The notes: generated by a model not told the origin, from the sequence alone. 64,000 bases of DNA from Gambelia wislizenii (GCA_030847615.1 JAUMIR010000002.1:241137809-241201808), one strand, 5' to 3'; positions 10,216 to 21,670 are shown, counted from the stretch's first letter. A program made the numbers and translations.

Positions 10216-11204
10216 GTAGCTGGTTGAGTGCCATCCAAACTGGGAGTTTAATCTTCTGGCACTATCTCTTGTTTCACTTTGGACTGTCACATCATAGGGT
10301 TTTTGTGGTAAAAGATTTTCAAAAGGAGGTTTACTGTGCCTCCCTCTGTGCAGTACTAACAAGCATTAGCTATTGCGCCACTGCCATTGTCTCTGAGAAA
10401 TCCTCCACCTCTCTCTCTCTCTCACACACACACATACACACCCCACTACCACCACTACTGCTGCTGCCCAGTAGCTGCTGTATCAGTTTAAGCTCATATA
10501 TTGCATTATATTGTATATCAGATAGAGCTGATTGACCACATTGTATTATTGTATATCTTCCTTTGTATCCTTGTTCAACAAATAGAATTTTGATAACTGT
10601 ATGTTTATTTCATATATTTACTCATGTAAAAGAATATTTAACTTTCATTTTTTATATATATATATATATATATATCATATACTTACCTCTATGTGAGAAT
10701 TGTGTATTTACTAAAAGCATAGAGTTTAATTTTCAATGTACACACTTTTCATATACTTACCCTCATATGAGAATTGTTTGAATATATTTTTTCCATTGTA
10801 TATAATTGACTTGGACATTGGTGATTTGTACATTTTTTTTAAATAATTGGATATTGACATATAGATAATATAATAATTTTGGATACTAGCTACATACATT
10901 TGGTTCTCCCCTTCTCAATTTTGCTGCAGTTTCTGACGGACATCCAGCCCACTACTTACTGCCCATTAGCTGTCTGGCACATTGAGTCTGGCTCCTCAGC
11001 AAAAGCCTGTCTCACATGGGAGACCCTACCAGCAGCCCTGCTGCCATCAGCTTAGCCTCTTGCCTCACAGGAGCACCCAATCCCACCACCATGGAAAGGT
11101 AGTGCCTACGGAGTTACAAACATGTGATAATGCTTCTCCTCTCCCAGTAGGTTACTGTCCCTTTGATCACTATTAGTTTGTGCTCCTCTATTTAATTCAT
11201 GAGA
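10216..11204. repeat. AT-rich stretch with microsatellites
   Basis: Contains (CT)n/(CA)n at about 10402-10440 and (TA)n at about 10652-10674, then very AT-rich sequence. No recognised gene. Confidence 0.6.
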
Positions 11205-11430
11205 GGCAGTGTCATGTAGTGGCTTGAACATTAGATTAGGACTCTGGAGGATTTGAATCCCCACTTGTCCATGGAAACCCTCTGGGTGACCTTCAGCAAG
11301 TCACACACTCTCAGCCTCAGAAGAAGGCAATGTTCCTCTGAACAAATCTCACCAAGAAAATCCTTTTGCCTTAGGTTTGCCTTAGGCTCAGTCTAAGTTG
11401 GTTTGAAGGCATAAAACAACAGCAACAGTC
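11205..11430 (+). repeat. tRNA-derived SINE (squamate type)
   Basis: The tRNA-like head reads 'gtgtcatgtagtggcttgaa' with a B-box-like 'gatttgaatcccc'. It is followed by 'tgggtgaccttcagcaagtc' and the usual tail ending 'ggtttgaaggcataaaacaa'. The orientation is head to tail on the plus strand. Transcription would be by RNA polymerase III from the internal A and B boxes. Confidence 0.8.
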
Positions 11431-12842
11431 CAATTTGTCCCATTTTTCTTTTGCCATGGGCATCTGCCACAGGCTTCATTCCTTCACCTTGACTTTCTGG
11501 AAAGAATGACAAGTCCAAGAAGGGCCTTGTTAATATCACCCACAGCTCTGGGTTTCTTTTGTTTTGCTCCAGAAGGGCAGGTATAGGAACACACTACACA
11601 CATGTACAGACACAACCATACTGCCCTGTGACTAAATTTAGACGCAGTCCTATCAAGGCATGGCCAGCAAGTCCCTTTCTGCATTACCTGACCACCCACC
11701 CACCACTATTTTTTTCCATCCTTCCCTGCTGACCCCTGCCCTGTAATGAGTACAAAGAAAGGAATGGAGAAAGACTGGACTTGAAACTGACAAAGCTTTC
11801 CTCTAATCCTAGTCTGTTTTACTAGGCGCAAGTGGGCTGTGTGTGAAAGAAACTGCAGCAGCATGGGTGGGCAGAAAGATGGCTTTCTCCCTGTCAGAAT
11901 GTCACACCAGCCAAGTCATGAGAGGACTGCATCCAAATCTCATAAATGGACAACGTGGGCCAGTATGGGGCGATGTCTTCTCCACAAAAGCCTGTGTGTG
12001 TGTGTATTTTCTACATTAGCTGGGAGGGATATGATGATAATGCCAACAGCAGGAAAAGCTTAATGCAAATTGTGTCAATGAGCACCAACTGAAGTATGGT
12101 AAGGTTCTGTCAAATTCAAAAGTCACGTGGAATCCATAATTTAAACCCAGTACCTGTTTTCTTATTATATTTTCAGGTATATAGTAAGCACTGGATTTTT
12201 AACTAAAGTGATCAGTGATCATACCTATTCCTTCTACTGTAGGGATGAACAACTTTTTAACTTTTAAAAGTTGTTGGACGGCAGCTCCAACCATCCCTCA
12301 CCATTAGATATACTGGTAATGGCTGATGGAATATAAGAGCTTAAGGAGTCTAACAACACCTGGAGTGACATACATTCCCCAGCTCTGTTAATCTGCTGCT
12401 TGTTTTTCTCTGAGGAGCTTTTGAGGACATAACCCTGACCCCTGCCCTTCAGTTTGTCCATCAGAAAAGGAACATAATGCTCCTTCCTCTCCTATAACTG
12501 GCTGGTGAAGGTTTCCCCCCAGCATTTCCTCTACCCTCACCATTCACTTGGCCTCCTCCCTGGGACTCCCTTTTATTTGCTCTCACCAATGGAGTGGGAC
12601 AAACCAAATAGCTCACATCCAAGCACTTGCATTTATCCTCATGGCGGGTACATGCCAAATATTTCAAGTACTCTTTGTCTTCCATGAGTCTGCAGTCAGA
12701 GGATTTGGTAACTTTGGTAGCTTTCATTTTTTAAAAAAGAAAATACTATTTGATTATAAACAAACTGGTTATGCCCCCCTTCTCGTACAAGATATACATA
12801 ACTAGGTAGAATATTAACCTCAGACCATATCCCAAGTTATCT
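11431..12842. other. no recognised gene; hAT MITE remnant at ~12240-12365
   Basis: Mostly unrecognised. Around 12240-12365 'gttgttggacggcagctcca' and 'gagtctaacaacacctggag' are the two diverged arms of the CAGGGG-type hAT MITE. Confidence 0.45.
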
Positions 12843-13015
12843 AGGGCCAAATCCACACTACATGAATAATCCACTTTGAAACTGGATTGTTTGCCATGGT
12901 TCTCCCTACTGAATCCTGGGATTTGTAATTTCACAAGGTCTTTGGCCTTCTCTGCTAGAAAGTGCGGGTGCCTCACCAAACTACAAACCCCAGGATTCCA
13001 TAGGAAGATGTCAGG
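12843..13015. repeat. hAT-like MITE fragment ('ccacactacatgaataatcc' family)
   Basis: A foldback with 'gaatcctgggatttgtaatt' on the left and 'aaactacaaaccccaggatt' on the right. It belongs to the same broad family as 15256-15468. The outer right end is degraded. Confidence 0.55.
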
Positions 13016-13393
13016 CTAAGACCATCTTGTTTGCCTCAGTCCTTAATGGCAATGTGTCATGAGCTACCTTAGTTTATTTTAGGAGAAAAGGGAGGAGGAG
13101 ACCACTTGTGCCTTCCAGGTTGGGATAAGGAATATAAAGTAAAGAAAGGAAGGGGGAATGGGGAGCTGAAAGGACTATGGAATGACAGTTGGGCTGATGG
13201 TGGGGATGTTGTCAGTTGACAGGTGGAAGAGGATAAGTGAGAAGGCTCAGGGTGGATGGATCCAACTGGATAGAAGTGAGTTTAGGAGATTACTTGTGTT
13301 AACTGCATTCATCCCAGACTTCAGTTTGCTCCTATGGATTCATTTAAATTATTCTTCATACAATACTTTAGGGTGCTTCACTTTTCAGTTATA

Positions 13394-13744
13394 GGAGATT
13401 TTCAGACCACGTTTCAGGGTGCCTAGCGCGGGAGGAACTTTCAGGAGAGGGACGGTGGTCTTGCGCAGCAGGGGGGCATTTTCGGACGCCGTTGTCCCTC
13501 TCCCGAAACCATCCATGTCACTTCCATGAAGCTTCGGAAGCCGCAGAGCCATATTTTAATCATGGGCAACCTCCGTGATTAAAATATGGCTCTGCGGCTT
13601 CCGAAGCTTCACGGAAGTGACACGGATGGTTTCGGGAGAGGGACAACGGCGTCCGAAAATGCCCCCCTGCTGCGCAAGACCGCCGTCCCTCTCCCGAAAG
13701 TTCCTCCCGCACTAGGCATGCTGAAACGCGGTCTGAAAATCTCC
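13394..13744. mobile_element. palindromic foldback element HP2 (351 bp)
   Basis: Arms 13394-13560 and 13578-13744 (167 nt each) differ at about 8 positions, most of them CG to TG or CA. Ends are GGAGATTTTCAGAC and GTCTGAAAATCTCC, identical to HP1. Both flanks carry ATA (13391-13393 and 13745-13747), a 3-bp target duplication. The arm interior differs from HP1 (a subfamily), but near the centre it keeps the segment 'tcacttccatgaagcttcgg' and a 'catatttta' apex. Inside each arm, 'tttc[ag]ggagagggac' and 'gtccctctcccgaaa' make a further stem. Confidence 0.92.
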
Positions 13745-13760
13745 ATACAGTACTGTGCAG

Positions 13761-14041
13761 CTGTGGTTCTTAACCTGTGGACTGCGAACACCTGGGGGGA
13801 GGCGCAGTGTCCTCACAGAGGGTCCGCAAAAGCTTGAAGGCTGCTTGGCCCACCTCCTCCCCACAGTGGAGCAGCCACGTGTCAGGATTCAAAGCAAAGG
13901 CTAGTTGGCTGGCTTGGCCTGCGCATTGGCATTCAATCCACTCCAGCCACAAACTTGCAGGAAGAAAATCTTTCCTCTCCCTCTGGTGACTCTCAGGGAA
14001 GGTTTAATGGGTGGTGTAATTGTGTTGTTCTTATTATCAGA

Positions 14042-14077
<36 letters not shown>

Positions 14078-14738
14078 TTGGGTTTTCAATCTTGAGTGAA
14101 GTCTTGGTGGTCCGCAGCAACAAAAGATATCTAGAGGGGAGTCCCTGGTAAAGAAAAGATTAAGGACTTTATCATAACACCCTCCTTTCACATTCTTTTG
14201 CCAGCATAATTTGTGACGTTTTTATGCAGGCTAAAGAACCCCCATTACCATGTTTATCTCCTATCCCGTGAAAAAGCAGTCCCAGCAATGACAGAGGAGT
14301 GAATGGAGCTCTGTTCACTTCCTCAGATGAAATCCTGCAGATTCTCGCAAGAAGACGCGAGCACAGGAAATTAAAAAAAAACAACAACAAAAATAACACA
14401 GAAAACGTTTTTAAAAGCACATAAACACACTTAAAAAGTTCCAAGTAAACCGGGGAAGTTCATAAAAAGTGCATCTCCTACCTGGATGTTGTGATCTCAC
14501 CCAGAAGTGTTCTGGTCGGGCTGGCCATTTACGCTGTAATGACGGAGGAGGGGGGAAATGCAAGGTTTCAATTGCCAGCAGTGCCAGCAAAAAAGCACCA
14601 CAGCCGATCTATTGATGGCTTGGGCCAATACATAAATGCAAAAGGACGTTGTCGTCTGGTATGCGCGTCCTTTCACGTTTATGTGGCATCACTATGACGC
14701 TGTATTTAGTGCATCTGATTAAGTCCTAAGAGCCACTG
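13761..14738. mobile_element. hAT MITE (CAGTGGTTCTTAACC type), copy 1, with nested insertion
   Basis: The left end CTGTGGTTCTTAACC (one change from CAGTGG) and the right end 'aagagccactg' are inverted. Flanks CTGTGCAG (13753-13760) and CTGTACAG (14739-14746) form an 8-bp target duplication with one mismatch, as expected for hAT. It contains an (ATT)n run at 14042-14075. A Harbinger-like element (14164-14726) has inserted into its right end, and the interrupted sequence GATTAAGAGCCACTG reads through when that insert is removed. Sister copies: 44879-45302 and 49305-49641. Confidence 0.88.
14164..14726 (+). mobile_element. Harbinger-like non-autonomous element H1 (563 bp)
   Basis: Left end GGACTTTATCATAAC and right end GCATCTGATTAAGTCC are imperfect inverted repeats, flanked by TAA on both sides (14161-14163, 14727-14729). 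The interior ('gcaagaagacgcgagcac', 'aaaccggggaagttcataaa', 'cacccagaagtgttctgg') matches 46041-46664 in the same orientation and 31622-32227 in the opposite one. No transposase frame. The 3-bp TAA/TTA duplications fit PIF/Harbinger. Confidence 0.82.
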
Positions 14739-14867
14739 CTGTACAGTATTGCTGGCCAGATTCCTCTAGGGAAGTTATGGATGCATAACCTAGAGTTACG
14801 CATTGTTACATATTCATAATCCCTATGTAGGCCTAGTGCTATTGCACACTTAACAAATGATAGTGTA

Positions 14868-15017
14868 AATATGTGGTCTCCTTCTTTGGAGGTTTTTAAA
14901 CAGAGGTTGGATGGCCATCTGTTGGAAATGATTTGATTGTGTATTCCTGCATGGCAGGGGGTTGGACTGGATGGCCCTTGTGGTCTCTTCCAACTCTATG
15001 ATTCTATGATTCTATGT
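14868..15017 (+). mobile_element. CR1 LINE 3' end
   Basis: Begins 'atgtggtctccttctttgga' and ends with 'ctatgattctatgattctat', the CR1 terminal repeat. Only about 150 bp remain. Confidence 0.9.
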
Positions 15018-15255
15018 TTTTAGACTTTTATATGCACTGGCAAGTGAAAAAAAGGGCTGTGATTTGCTTTAAAGAGACATTCACTTTACAGTGTTGGTCT
15101 AGAACTTCACCAACTTTATTAGTAAGGCATGCCTGTATGAACACTCTGCTATTTGTTAACCCTTGTTAATTGTCAGTGAAAACCATGCTTAGAAGGTTTT
15201 TAAAAGACCTGTCTTGACACCACCACCTGCATGGAGCCATTAGCACAATAAGGAA

Positions 15256-15468
15256 GGGCCTTTTCACTCTGTGCAGTTATAGTGCTGTGATTCCACTCTA
15301 ACTGCATGCCTGCTTCCTGTGGAATCCTGGGGTTTGTAGTCTGGTCAGAGACACCAGAGGATCTCCCAGGCTGAGGATTTTAAAAGCCTTTCCCAGGATT
15401 CCATAGGATGTTGCTATGGCATTTAAAATGAAATCATAGCACTATAATTACATGGTGTGAAAAGACCC
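15256..15468. repeat. MITE with GGGCCTTTTCAC / GTGAAAAGACCC ends
   Basis: A 213-bp foldback. The left 'gcagttatagtgctgtgatt' and the right 'aaatcatagcactataatta' are inverse copies. The centre holds 'aatcctggggtttgtagt' and its inverse. Probably a hAT-type MITE. I could not define a target duplication. Confidence 0.65.
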
Positions 15469-16456
15469 TAAATCTGGGACAAATCAATATCGATCTGATT
15501 GAGCCATTGTTTATTCCAGTCATTTCACTGGTCTTCATATTGTTTGCTCTTGATTTTTTAATGATTTCAACTTGAATTTGCAAACCATCTCAAGGGCAAG
15601 TGTTCTGGAAAGAGTGAATCCAAATATTTAAAAACAAACAAACAGGAGTGCCTGTTGTTACTGCAAGAAGTGCCTGTTGTCCCAAGCCAACTGTTGAAAC
15701 AGGAAACCTGCTCAGTACGAAAGTTGTCATTGTGACAGGCCCTTAGTGAGAAGATCCCATCAAATGATGCATCATCCAAGGAGAAATGCTGACCCCATTT
15801 TTGAGCCCACTTTTATTGGTGCATCGGAAGCACCCGAGGCAACTTCAGCTGGGGGATAAGATTGATTTACATGGCCCAGGTGCAGCTTGGCTGAGTATCC
15901 AGGCAAAGTCCCAGGTTGCAGCTCCCACTCCCTCATTAAAGAGCCGCGAATACCTCCCTTGCCAAGCTGTCTATATTTAGCACCCCTCATGGACGCTGCC
16001 GGACACATTCCCAGCCTCTCTCAGCCCTAGTTAATCTTCCTACTGGGAATTTGAAGTCAAAGCCGCTCTTTTATTTACTGCCCTATGTTGGCTCGTCATC
16101 ATCGATCTCAGTGACATCACAGACTGGCGCATGGCACCAGGAGCAAGAGATGTCATCACTGGCATGGCATCATGACCTCACCAAGAAGGAGAGACAATGG
16201 AAGATGAGAAGAGCAGAGAAGCCTTCAAAGCTATGCACAGAAATTATCCACAGGATTACTAAGAGTATTATATAGCCTCCTGATGTGACACAAAATACCT
16301 GAACCAGGATGAGAATAAAGGGATATGAGGAAGGGGGCAGTCTAGAATGCTTTCCCCTCCTACCAGCTGGGAATCACTCCCTCCTGGAATTTCCCCACTT
16401 CTCCCTCTCTTGCTGGTCTACTTTTAGTCAAAACCAAAAGGTATGCAAAAGACCAA
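15469..16456. other. no recognised gene
   Basis: Short frames without family resemblance. The segment at about 15790-16030 has a higher GC content and might be a degraded repeat, but I cannot name it. Confidence 0.35.
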
Positions 16457-17020
16457 GGGTTTGTCTATACGAGGGGTGGGGTGGAACGGATTGCTTTGCA
16501 GTAATAGCAAATCACAGCAGCCTTAATGGTATTTTGGCCCCCAAAAGCTTTGCATGCCTGCTGGTCAAGATGGTGGCCACGAGCGAGTCACTTGCATTTT
16601 TAATTTGCCACCACCAAACTTTTTTAAAAAAACTATTTTCTACTGAGCACTTCAGCAATATTTTGCCTGTTGAAAAAAGAAAAAGAACACCCAATTTTCT
16701 CATCTTAGTGCTCATTCGCTAAGGCAATAACCCAATATGGCAGCACCGGGCACTTGCCCTGTTAGCAAGCCCTGCCCCCCTTGTCTGGCCAATCAGCTTT
16801 GCACTTCCTCTCCTATGGGAAAGCAATCGCTTGTCCCAATGAAGAGGAATGTGCATTCGTCATGCATTATTTAAAAAAACTTCACAGAAAACTGTGAAGT
16901 CTCCTAGCACACAGTATATGGTATTCCTCCTGAATACAGTGAATAACTGTGGGTTGCCATTAAGATAACACGTGTTCTCCTCGAAATCTATGAGGATTAT
17001 TTTCACCATTTAGACAACCC
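16457..17020. repeat. MITE with GGGTTTGTCTA / TAGACAACCC ends (family M2)
   Basis: Inverted ends GGGTTTGTCTATAC and TTTAGACAACCC are flanked by CCAA on both sides (16453-16456, 17021-17024), a possible 4-bp target duplication. The body ('caatatggcagcaccgggca', 'cttgccctgttagcaagccc') recurs at about 29945-30303 and, inverted, at about 59560-59745 and from 63868 to the window end. No coding capacity. Confidence 0.65.
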
Positions 17021-17024
17021 CCAA

Positions 17025-17660
17025 GGGGAAGAATGGGGGGAGAAGAGATCCAATGGCTGCCTCTAGACTATCCCTTTTCTTTATTTCTTATTGCTGCCCT
17101 AGGATTGTTCACTTTTAACAAACAGTCCGGGTGGTGCTGCTGCTGGGTAACTGCATTGTTGCAATGTTAGCTGTTTGTCCTACCATGTTTTTCTACAGTC
17201 TTGAATTATGGGCCATTTTTGTGCAGTAAAACACAATTGCAGTGCCACTGTGGACAGGCAAAAGTGTGAGTGAGGTTTTTCAGCTCCTGTGCCTTTAATT
17301 AATCACTTCCAGGCTCAGCCTGTGTTGTTGCTTCCTGTTCGGTGTGGCTAGTGAATCAGCGATTAGTTGACCCTTAATCTACTTCTGTTCCTCATGTGAA
17401 AGGGTTATTTTCCTCCTTTTAATGTTTCTGTAGAAAAACACTGCAGCTGGAGGAAGAGTGTTCCTGACTCCTGGCCAGTGCTGAGAGCTACTGGGCCAGA
17501 TCCATTACCTTTTCTAAAATGGATGTCCCAATTGCACAAATCCCCTTCTTAATTTTTTTTAAAAAAGGGAGAGGGCAAACAAACACAAAAATTTCACGTT
17601 ACTTATACCTTGTTTCAGAGGCAATTTCTGCTGAGGAATCAGTAGCTCTTACCTACTTTT
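17025..17660. other. no recognised gene
   Basis: No frame or repeat that I can name. Confidence 0.35.
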
Positions 17661-17962
17661 GTGTATGTATGCCTTCATGTCACCTATTAACTTATGGCAA
17701 CCCTATGAATTTCATAGGGTTTTCCTAGGCAAGAAATACTCAGGGGTGGTTGGCCCTTTCCTGTGTATGTTGTTGTTGTGTGCCTCCTAGTCATTTCCAA
17801 CTTACGGCGATCCTAAGGTGAACCTATCACAGGATTTTCTGAGGCTAAGAATATGTGACTTTCCCAAGGTCACCCAGTGGGCTTTCATGGCTGAGTGGGG
17901 AGTTGAACCCAGGTTATCAGAGTCATAGTCCAATGCTCAAACTACCATGCCATGCTGGCAAC
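17661..17962 (-). repeat. two adjacent tRNA-SINE copies
   Basis: 17661-17760 is a tail fragment ('gtatgccttcatgtcaccta', 'tactcaggggtggttggcc'). 17768-17962 is a fuller minus-strand copy running from 'tgttgtgtgcctcctagtca' to the inverse tRNA head ('gagttgaacccaggttatca', 'ccatgccatgctggc'). Confidence 0.75.
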
Positions 17963-18090
17963 CATTTATTTATGAACCTTCCTTACTTCATTAACTAACA
18001 GGATGATCCAGCAGCTCCTGCACCAATGTAAACCCCAATTTAGTAACACAACGGTGGAAGAGATATTCCCGCTGCCGCATCACATTTGTA

Positions 18091-18328
18091 CAATGGGCCC
18101 GCTGTATCTGCATAGGTTTGATTCTGGATCCCTGCAGACAGCAAAAACCACAGATGGTTGAATCCCATCTTAATCAATGGGTGCTGCCATTTTAGTTATG
18201 GGCACCGCCATGTTAAGTATGTGGCAGCACCATCTTAGGCATGTGTGCCACCATTTTAGCTATGCAGTGACGATCCATGGCTGCTCAAACCCATGGATAT
18301 TGAACACATGGATATGGAGAACCCACTG
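18091..18328. mobile_element. Tigger/pogo-like MITE, copy B
   Basis: Ends CAATGGGCCCGCTGTATC and 'ggatatggagaacccactg' are inverted and flanked by TA. The interior has an unusual internal near-repeat of 'gccattttag' and 'ccatgttaag' units. Confidence 0.7.
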
Positions 18329-18805
18329 TATTGTCAAAACTGGCATTTGTCCAAAACTGGAGCGTTCTCAATTTCATCAAGGCTGCCCAAGAGCAATGCC
18401 ATTTAAACATTCAATAAACATAATGTGCTGTAGTTTCCCTCCCATTTTTCCAACTGCATGTTATCAGTTTTCAAACTGCACAATTCTTCCCCCTCCCCCC
18501 TGGGATTGCACATTTTGTGTTGAACCCACTAAAAGAACCCATGTGGCTTATAATTCATGTGGCAGAAAGAGCTCTTAGCGAGGCTGTGCTTTTATCTTTT
18601 TTTTTATAACATTTTATTGTATTGCTAATTGTGTTTTATGTTCTTTTAACTTTGTGTTTTTAACTGAGTTTAATTGTTTTTGTACATTTTTAAAAACTTT
18701 TTGTATTTTTGTACAAATATATCTTTAGCTGCACTCTGTTTTTAAGGCCCCTTGGATTCTGTACAGGAGAAGGAGAGGATAACAAAAAACAAACAAAAAA
18801 AAAAA
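18329..18805. other. no recognised gene
   Basis: T-rich sequence at 18590-18720 resembles a degraded LINE/SINE 3' tail. Nothing else is recognised. Confidence 0.35.
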
Positions 18806-19289
18806 CCAAGGAAAATCTATGGATGCCGGCAGTGAAAGCCTTTGACTTCACATTGAACATCTTTACGGGGAGAAACTGTTCCAAGACACCTGGAGTTTGG
18901 AGAGACTCTGGACCAGGAGAGCACACATATTCTGTTCGCTAACTTTCTTGTTACGATGCAGAGACACAGAAACCATACCATACTTTCTCACAGCAAGGAG
19001 GACATTAAAATCCCCACAGGCCAACCGGGTCTACAACAGAATGGAAAAAGCACTGTTACAAGAGAGAATGCACACCACCCGCAAAGAACTGGCCAACACA
19101 GACATCCCACCTCAACATCAGTCAAAAGATGGACACCCAAGGCTGGGACAAAATTGACAACCTCACCTACAGAAAAATGGGAAAAGATATGGTGATTCAC
19201 ACTGAAAGGCAGAAACAAAAATTTGACAGATGCCACAAACACTAAGAGAAACCCCAGCTGGACACAGCACAGACTATTGTCAACCTAAT

Positions 19290-20810
19290 AGAACGGCAAC
19301 TGTCAAAAGAAGAAACATCCATCCTATTCAAAGGAGGCAATTTTGCAGTTACCACCACCAAAATCCCAGTTGAAGACATCATTGCCCATGTTGAATCTGC
19401 CCTCTACCATCTCCCGGAGGAAGAGGCAGAAGAGATAAGAGGAGAAACAGCTAGGATCCTGAGGAAGGCAAAACCACCACCCAGCAACATAACCATAAAA
19501 GAAAGAAAAGCCATCAAGGATCTCAATGCAGACCCAGAAATCATTATCCTCTCAGCAGACAAAGGCAATGCCACAGTAATCATGGAAACAGAAAAATACA
19601 GACAAAAAATAAGGGAAGTCTTGGACCCTGCAACATACAGAAAACTCAAGCAAGACCCGACCAATAAAATCACCAGAAAAACAAATGCCTTGATCAAGAA
19701 CTCATCAATTCAGCCAATCATACACCAGAATCTATGCAGATCAGAGGCTCTCCCACTAAGACTATATGGACTTCCCAAGATCCACAAGGATTCCATTCCA
19801 CTCCGACCCACAGTGAGTGCCATTGGATCCCCTATGTATGACTTGGCCAAGTTTCAGGCCACACAATTACAAACCCACATAGGACAAACCTCTCACTACA
19901 TCAAAGACTCAACTCACTTCATAGAAAAAATCAACAACATCGAACTGAAACCTGGAGACAGACTGATCAGTTTTGATGTTGTCTTCTTGTTCACCAAAGT
20001 CCCCATAATGGACACCATGGCACTCGTACAACAAATATTTCCTGAGGATATCACAGCCCTGTTCAAACACTGCCTCACCACATGCTACTTCCAGTGGGAC
20101 AACAAATTCTATGAACAGATAGATGGGGTAGCCATGGGCAGGCCCTGAGCCCAGTGATAGCAAACTTTTACATGGAACATTTTGAAAAGCAAGCCCCGGA
20201 AACAGCACCAAAAAAGCCCACAACATGGTTCCAATATGTGGATGACACTTTTACCATTTGGAACCACAGAGAAGAAGATTTGGTCTCATTCCTGAACCAT
20301 CTGAACAGCATCCACCCAAATATCCAATTCACAATGGAAAAAGAGAAGGAAGGAACACTGCCGTTCTTGGATGTCCTAGTCGTCCGCAAACCAAACCAAC
20401 AGTTAGGCCACAAGGTATAAAGAAAACCCCCACACACGGACAGGTACCTACACAAGAACTCCAATCATCACCCAGGACAAAAAAAGAAGCACAATAAAAC
20501 ATTGGTAGACAGTGCAAAAAGGATCTGCGAACCCCACTACCTGGAGGACGAATTGAGATACCTAAACTGGGCCCTACAGGCTAATAGTTACTCCAGATCA
20601 GACATCACAAGAGCAGCCAGACCCAGAAAAAACCACAGGAATGAAAAAGAAAAACAGCCACCCAAATGGAAGGCATTTTTACCATACATCAAAGGAGTCA
20701 CAGACAGAATAGGGAAACTGATGAGGAAGCACAACCTCCAAACAATCTATAGACCAACCAGAAAATCCCAAGGTCAGCGAAGGACAAAAGAGACCCTCTC
20801 ACAGCTGCAG
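19290..20810 (+). pseudogene. Penelope-like reverse transcriptase, frameshifted
   Basis: This is the RT of a Penelope-like element, related to telomerase RT. Visible parts: the N-terminal region ('ILSADKGNATVIMETEKYRQ'), 'RLYGLPKIHKDSIPLRPTVS', motif A 'RLISFDVVFLFTKVP' with its Asp, motif B-like 'EQIDGVAMG', and motif C 'TTWFQYVDDTFTIWNH' with both Asp residues. The frame is open from 19582 to 20148, shifts by one base at about 20140, is open again 20154-20420, and shifts once more before 20502-20852. The catalytic residues survive, so the damage is limited to indels and stops. Confidence 0.85.
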
Positions 20811-20811
20811 G

Positions 20812-21470
20812 AGTTTACCACATACCATGCAGCTGTGGACAAGTTTACATAGGGACCACTAAATGCAGTGTGCAAACACGAATCAAGGAATATGAGAGAC
20901 ACTGCAGACTGGGCCAGCCAGAAAAATCAGCAGTAGCAAAACATGTTATAAACCAACCTGGACACAAAGGAGATTTTCAGACCTGCCAAAATGCATGTCT
21001 GCCGCGTGAGCAGCCTCCCGAAACTGCTGCGCGGCAAGGGTCTACTTCGGACGACGCTGTGCCTCTCGCGAAACCGTCCGTGTCACTTCCGTGAAGCTTC
21101 GGACGGCTCAGCGCCATATTTCAATCACGGAGGTTGCCCGAGATTGAAATATGGCGCCGAGCCGTCCGAAGCTTCACGGAAGTGACACGGACGGTTTTGC
21201 GAGAGGCACAGCGTCGTCTGAAGTAGACCCTTGCCGCGCAGCAGTTTCGGGAGGCTGCTCGCGCGGCAGACATGCATTTTGGCAGGTCTGAAAATCAATG
21301 CTATTTGAAAACACAGAAATTCTAGACCAGGCCAACAACTATCATGTCAGAATGCACAGAGAAGCTATTGAAATCCACAAACACCTGGACAACTTCAACA
21401 AGAAAGAAGAAACCTTAAAAGTAAACAAAATCTGGCTCCCAGTTTTGAAATACAATAGAATCAAAACTCA
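20812..21470 (+). pseudogene. GIY-YIG endonuclease domain of the Penelope-like element, interrupted
   Basis: Translation from 20812 gives 'GVYHIPCSCGQVYIGTTKCS', which contains the paired 'VY' and 'YIG' signatures and a Cys pair, then 'QTRIKEYERHCRLGQPEKSA'. Palindrome HP3 cuts the frame after 'HVINQPGHK'. The sequence resumes on the other side with 'LFENTEILDQANNYHVRMHR', the expected continuation of this nuclease (GHK next to LFENTEIL). In Penelope-like elements this nuclease nicks the target for integration. Confidence 0.82.
20969..21296. mobile_element. palindromic foldback element HP3 (~328 bp) in Penelope
   Basis: The left arm starts at 20969 with GGAGATTTTCAGACCTGCC. The right arm ends at 21296 with GGCAGGTCTGAAAATC; the last bases (TCC plus part of the duplicated target) are missing. 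Over ~155 nt the arms differ at about 4 positions, all CpG transitions. The interior is close to HP1 ('gcagcctcccgaaactgctg', 'ttcggacgacgctgtgcctc'), so HP1 and HP3 form one subfamily. Host sequence reads GGACACAAA before and AATGCTATTT after, consistent with an AAA target. Confidence 0.9.
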
Positions 21471-21670
21471 ACACTTACAAAAGAATTCCACCCAGGGACA
21501 AGGGGATTCCCAGCAGATAATTGCCCATCAACCAACCATCAGCCAAACAGACACTAATGAGCCTTGCATTTCTATACCCAGAAACTAACCATTCAATTAC
21601 ACAAATTTACATATACTCCTCTACAAGGGTTCACAGCATATAAACTCCACACACACACCTACCCAGCCAT

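Noticed and set aside
13586..13837. Open frame across HP2 into the hAT MITE
   Set aside because: It crosses two transposon boundaries and is a by-product of stop-poor GC-rich sequence.
16309..16722. 137-codon frame on the plus strand
   Set aside because: It runs from unrecognised sequence into the M2 MITE (starts 16457) and shows no domain, so it is not a gene candidate.
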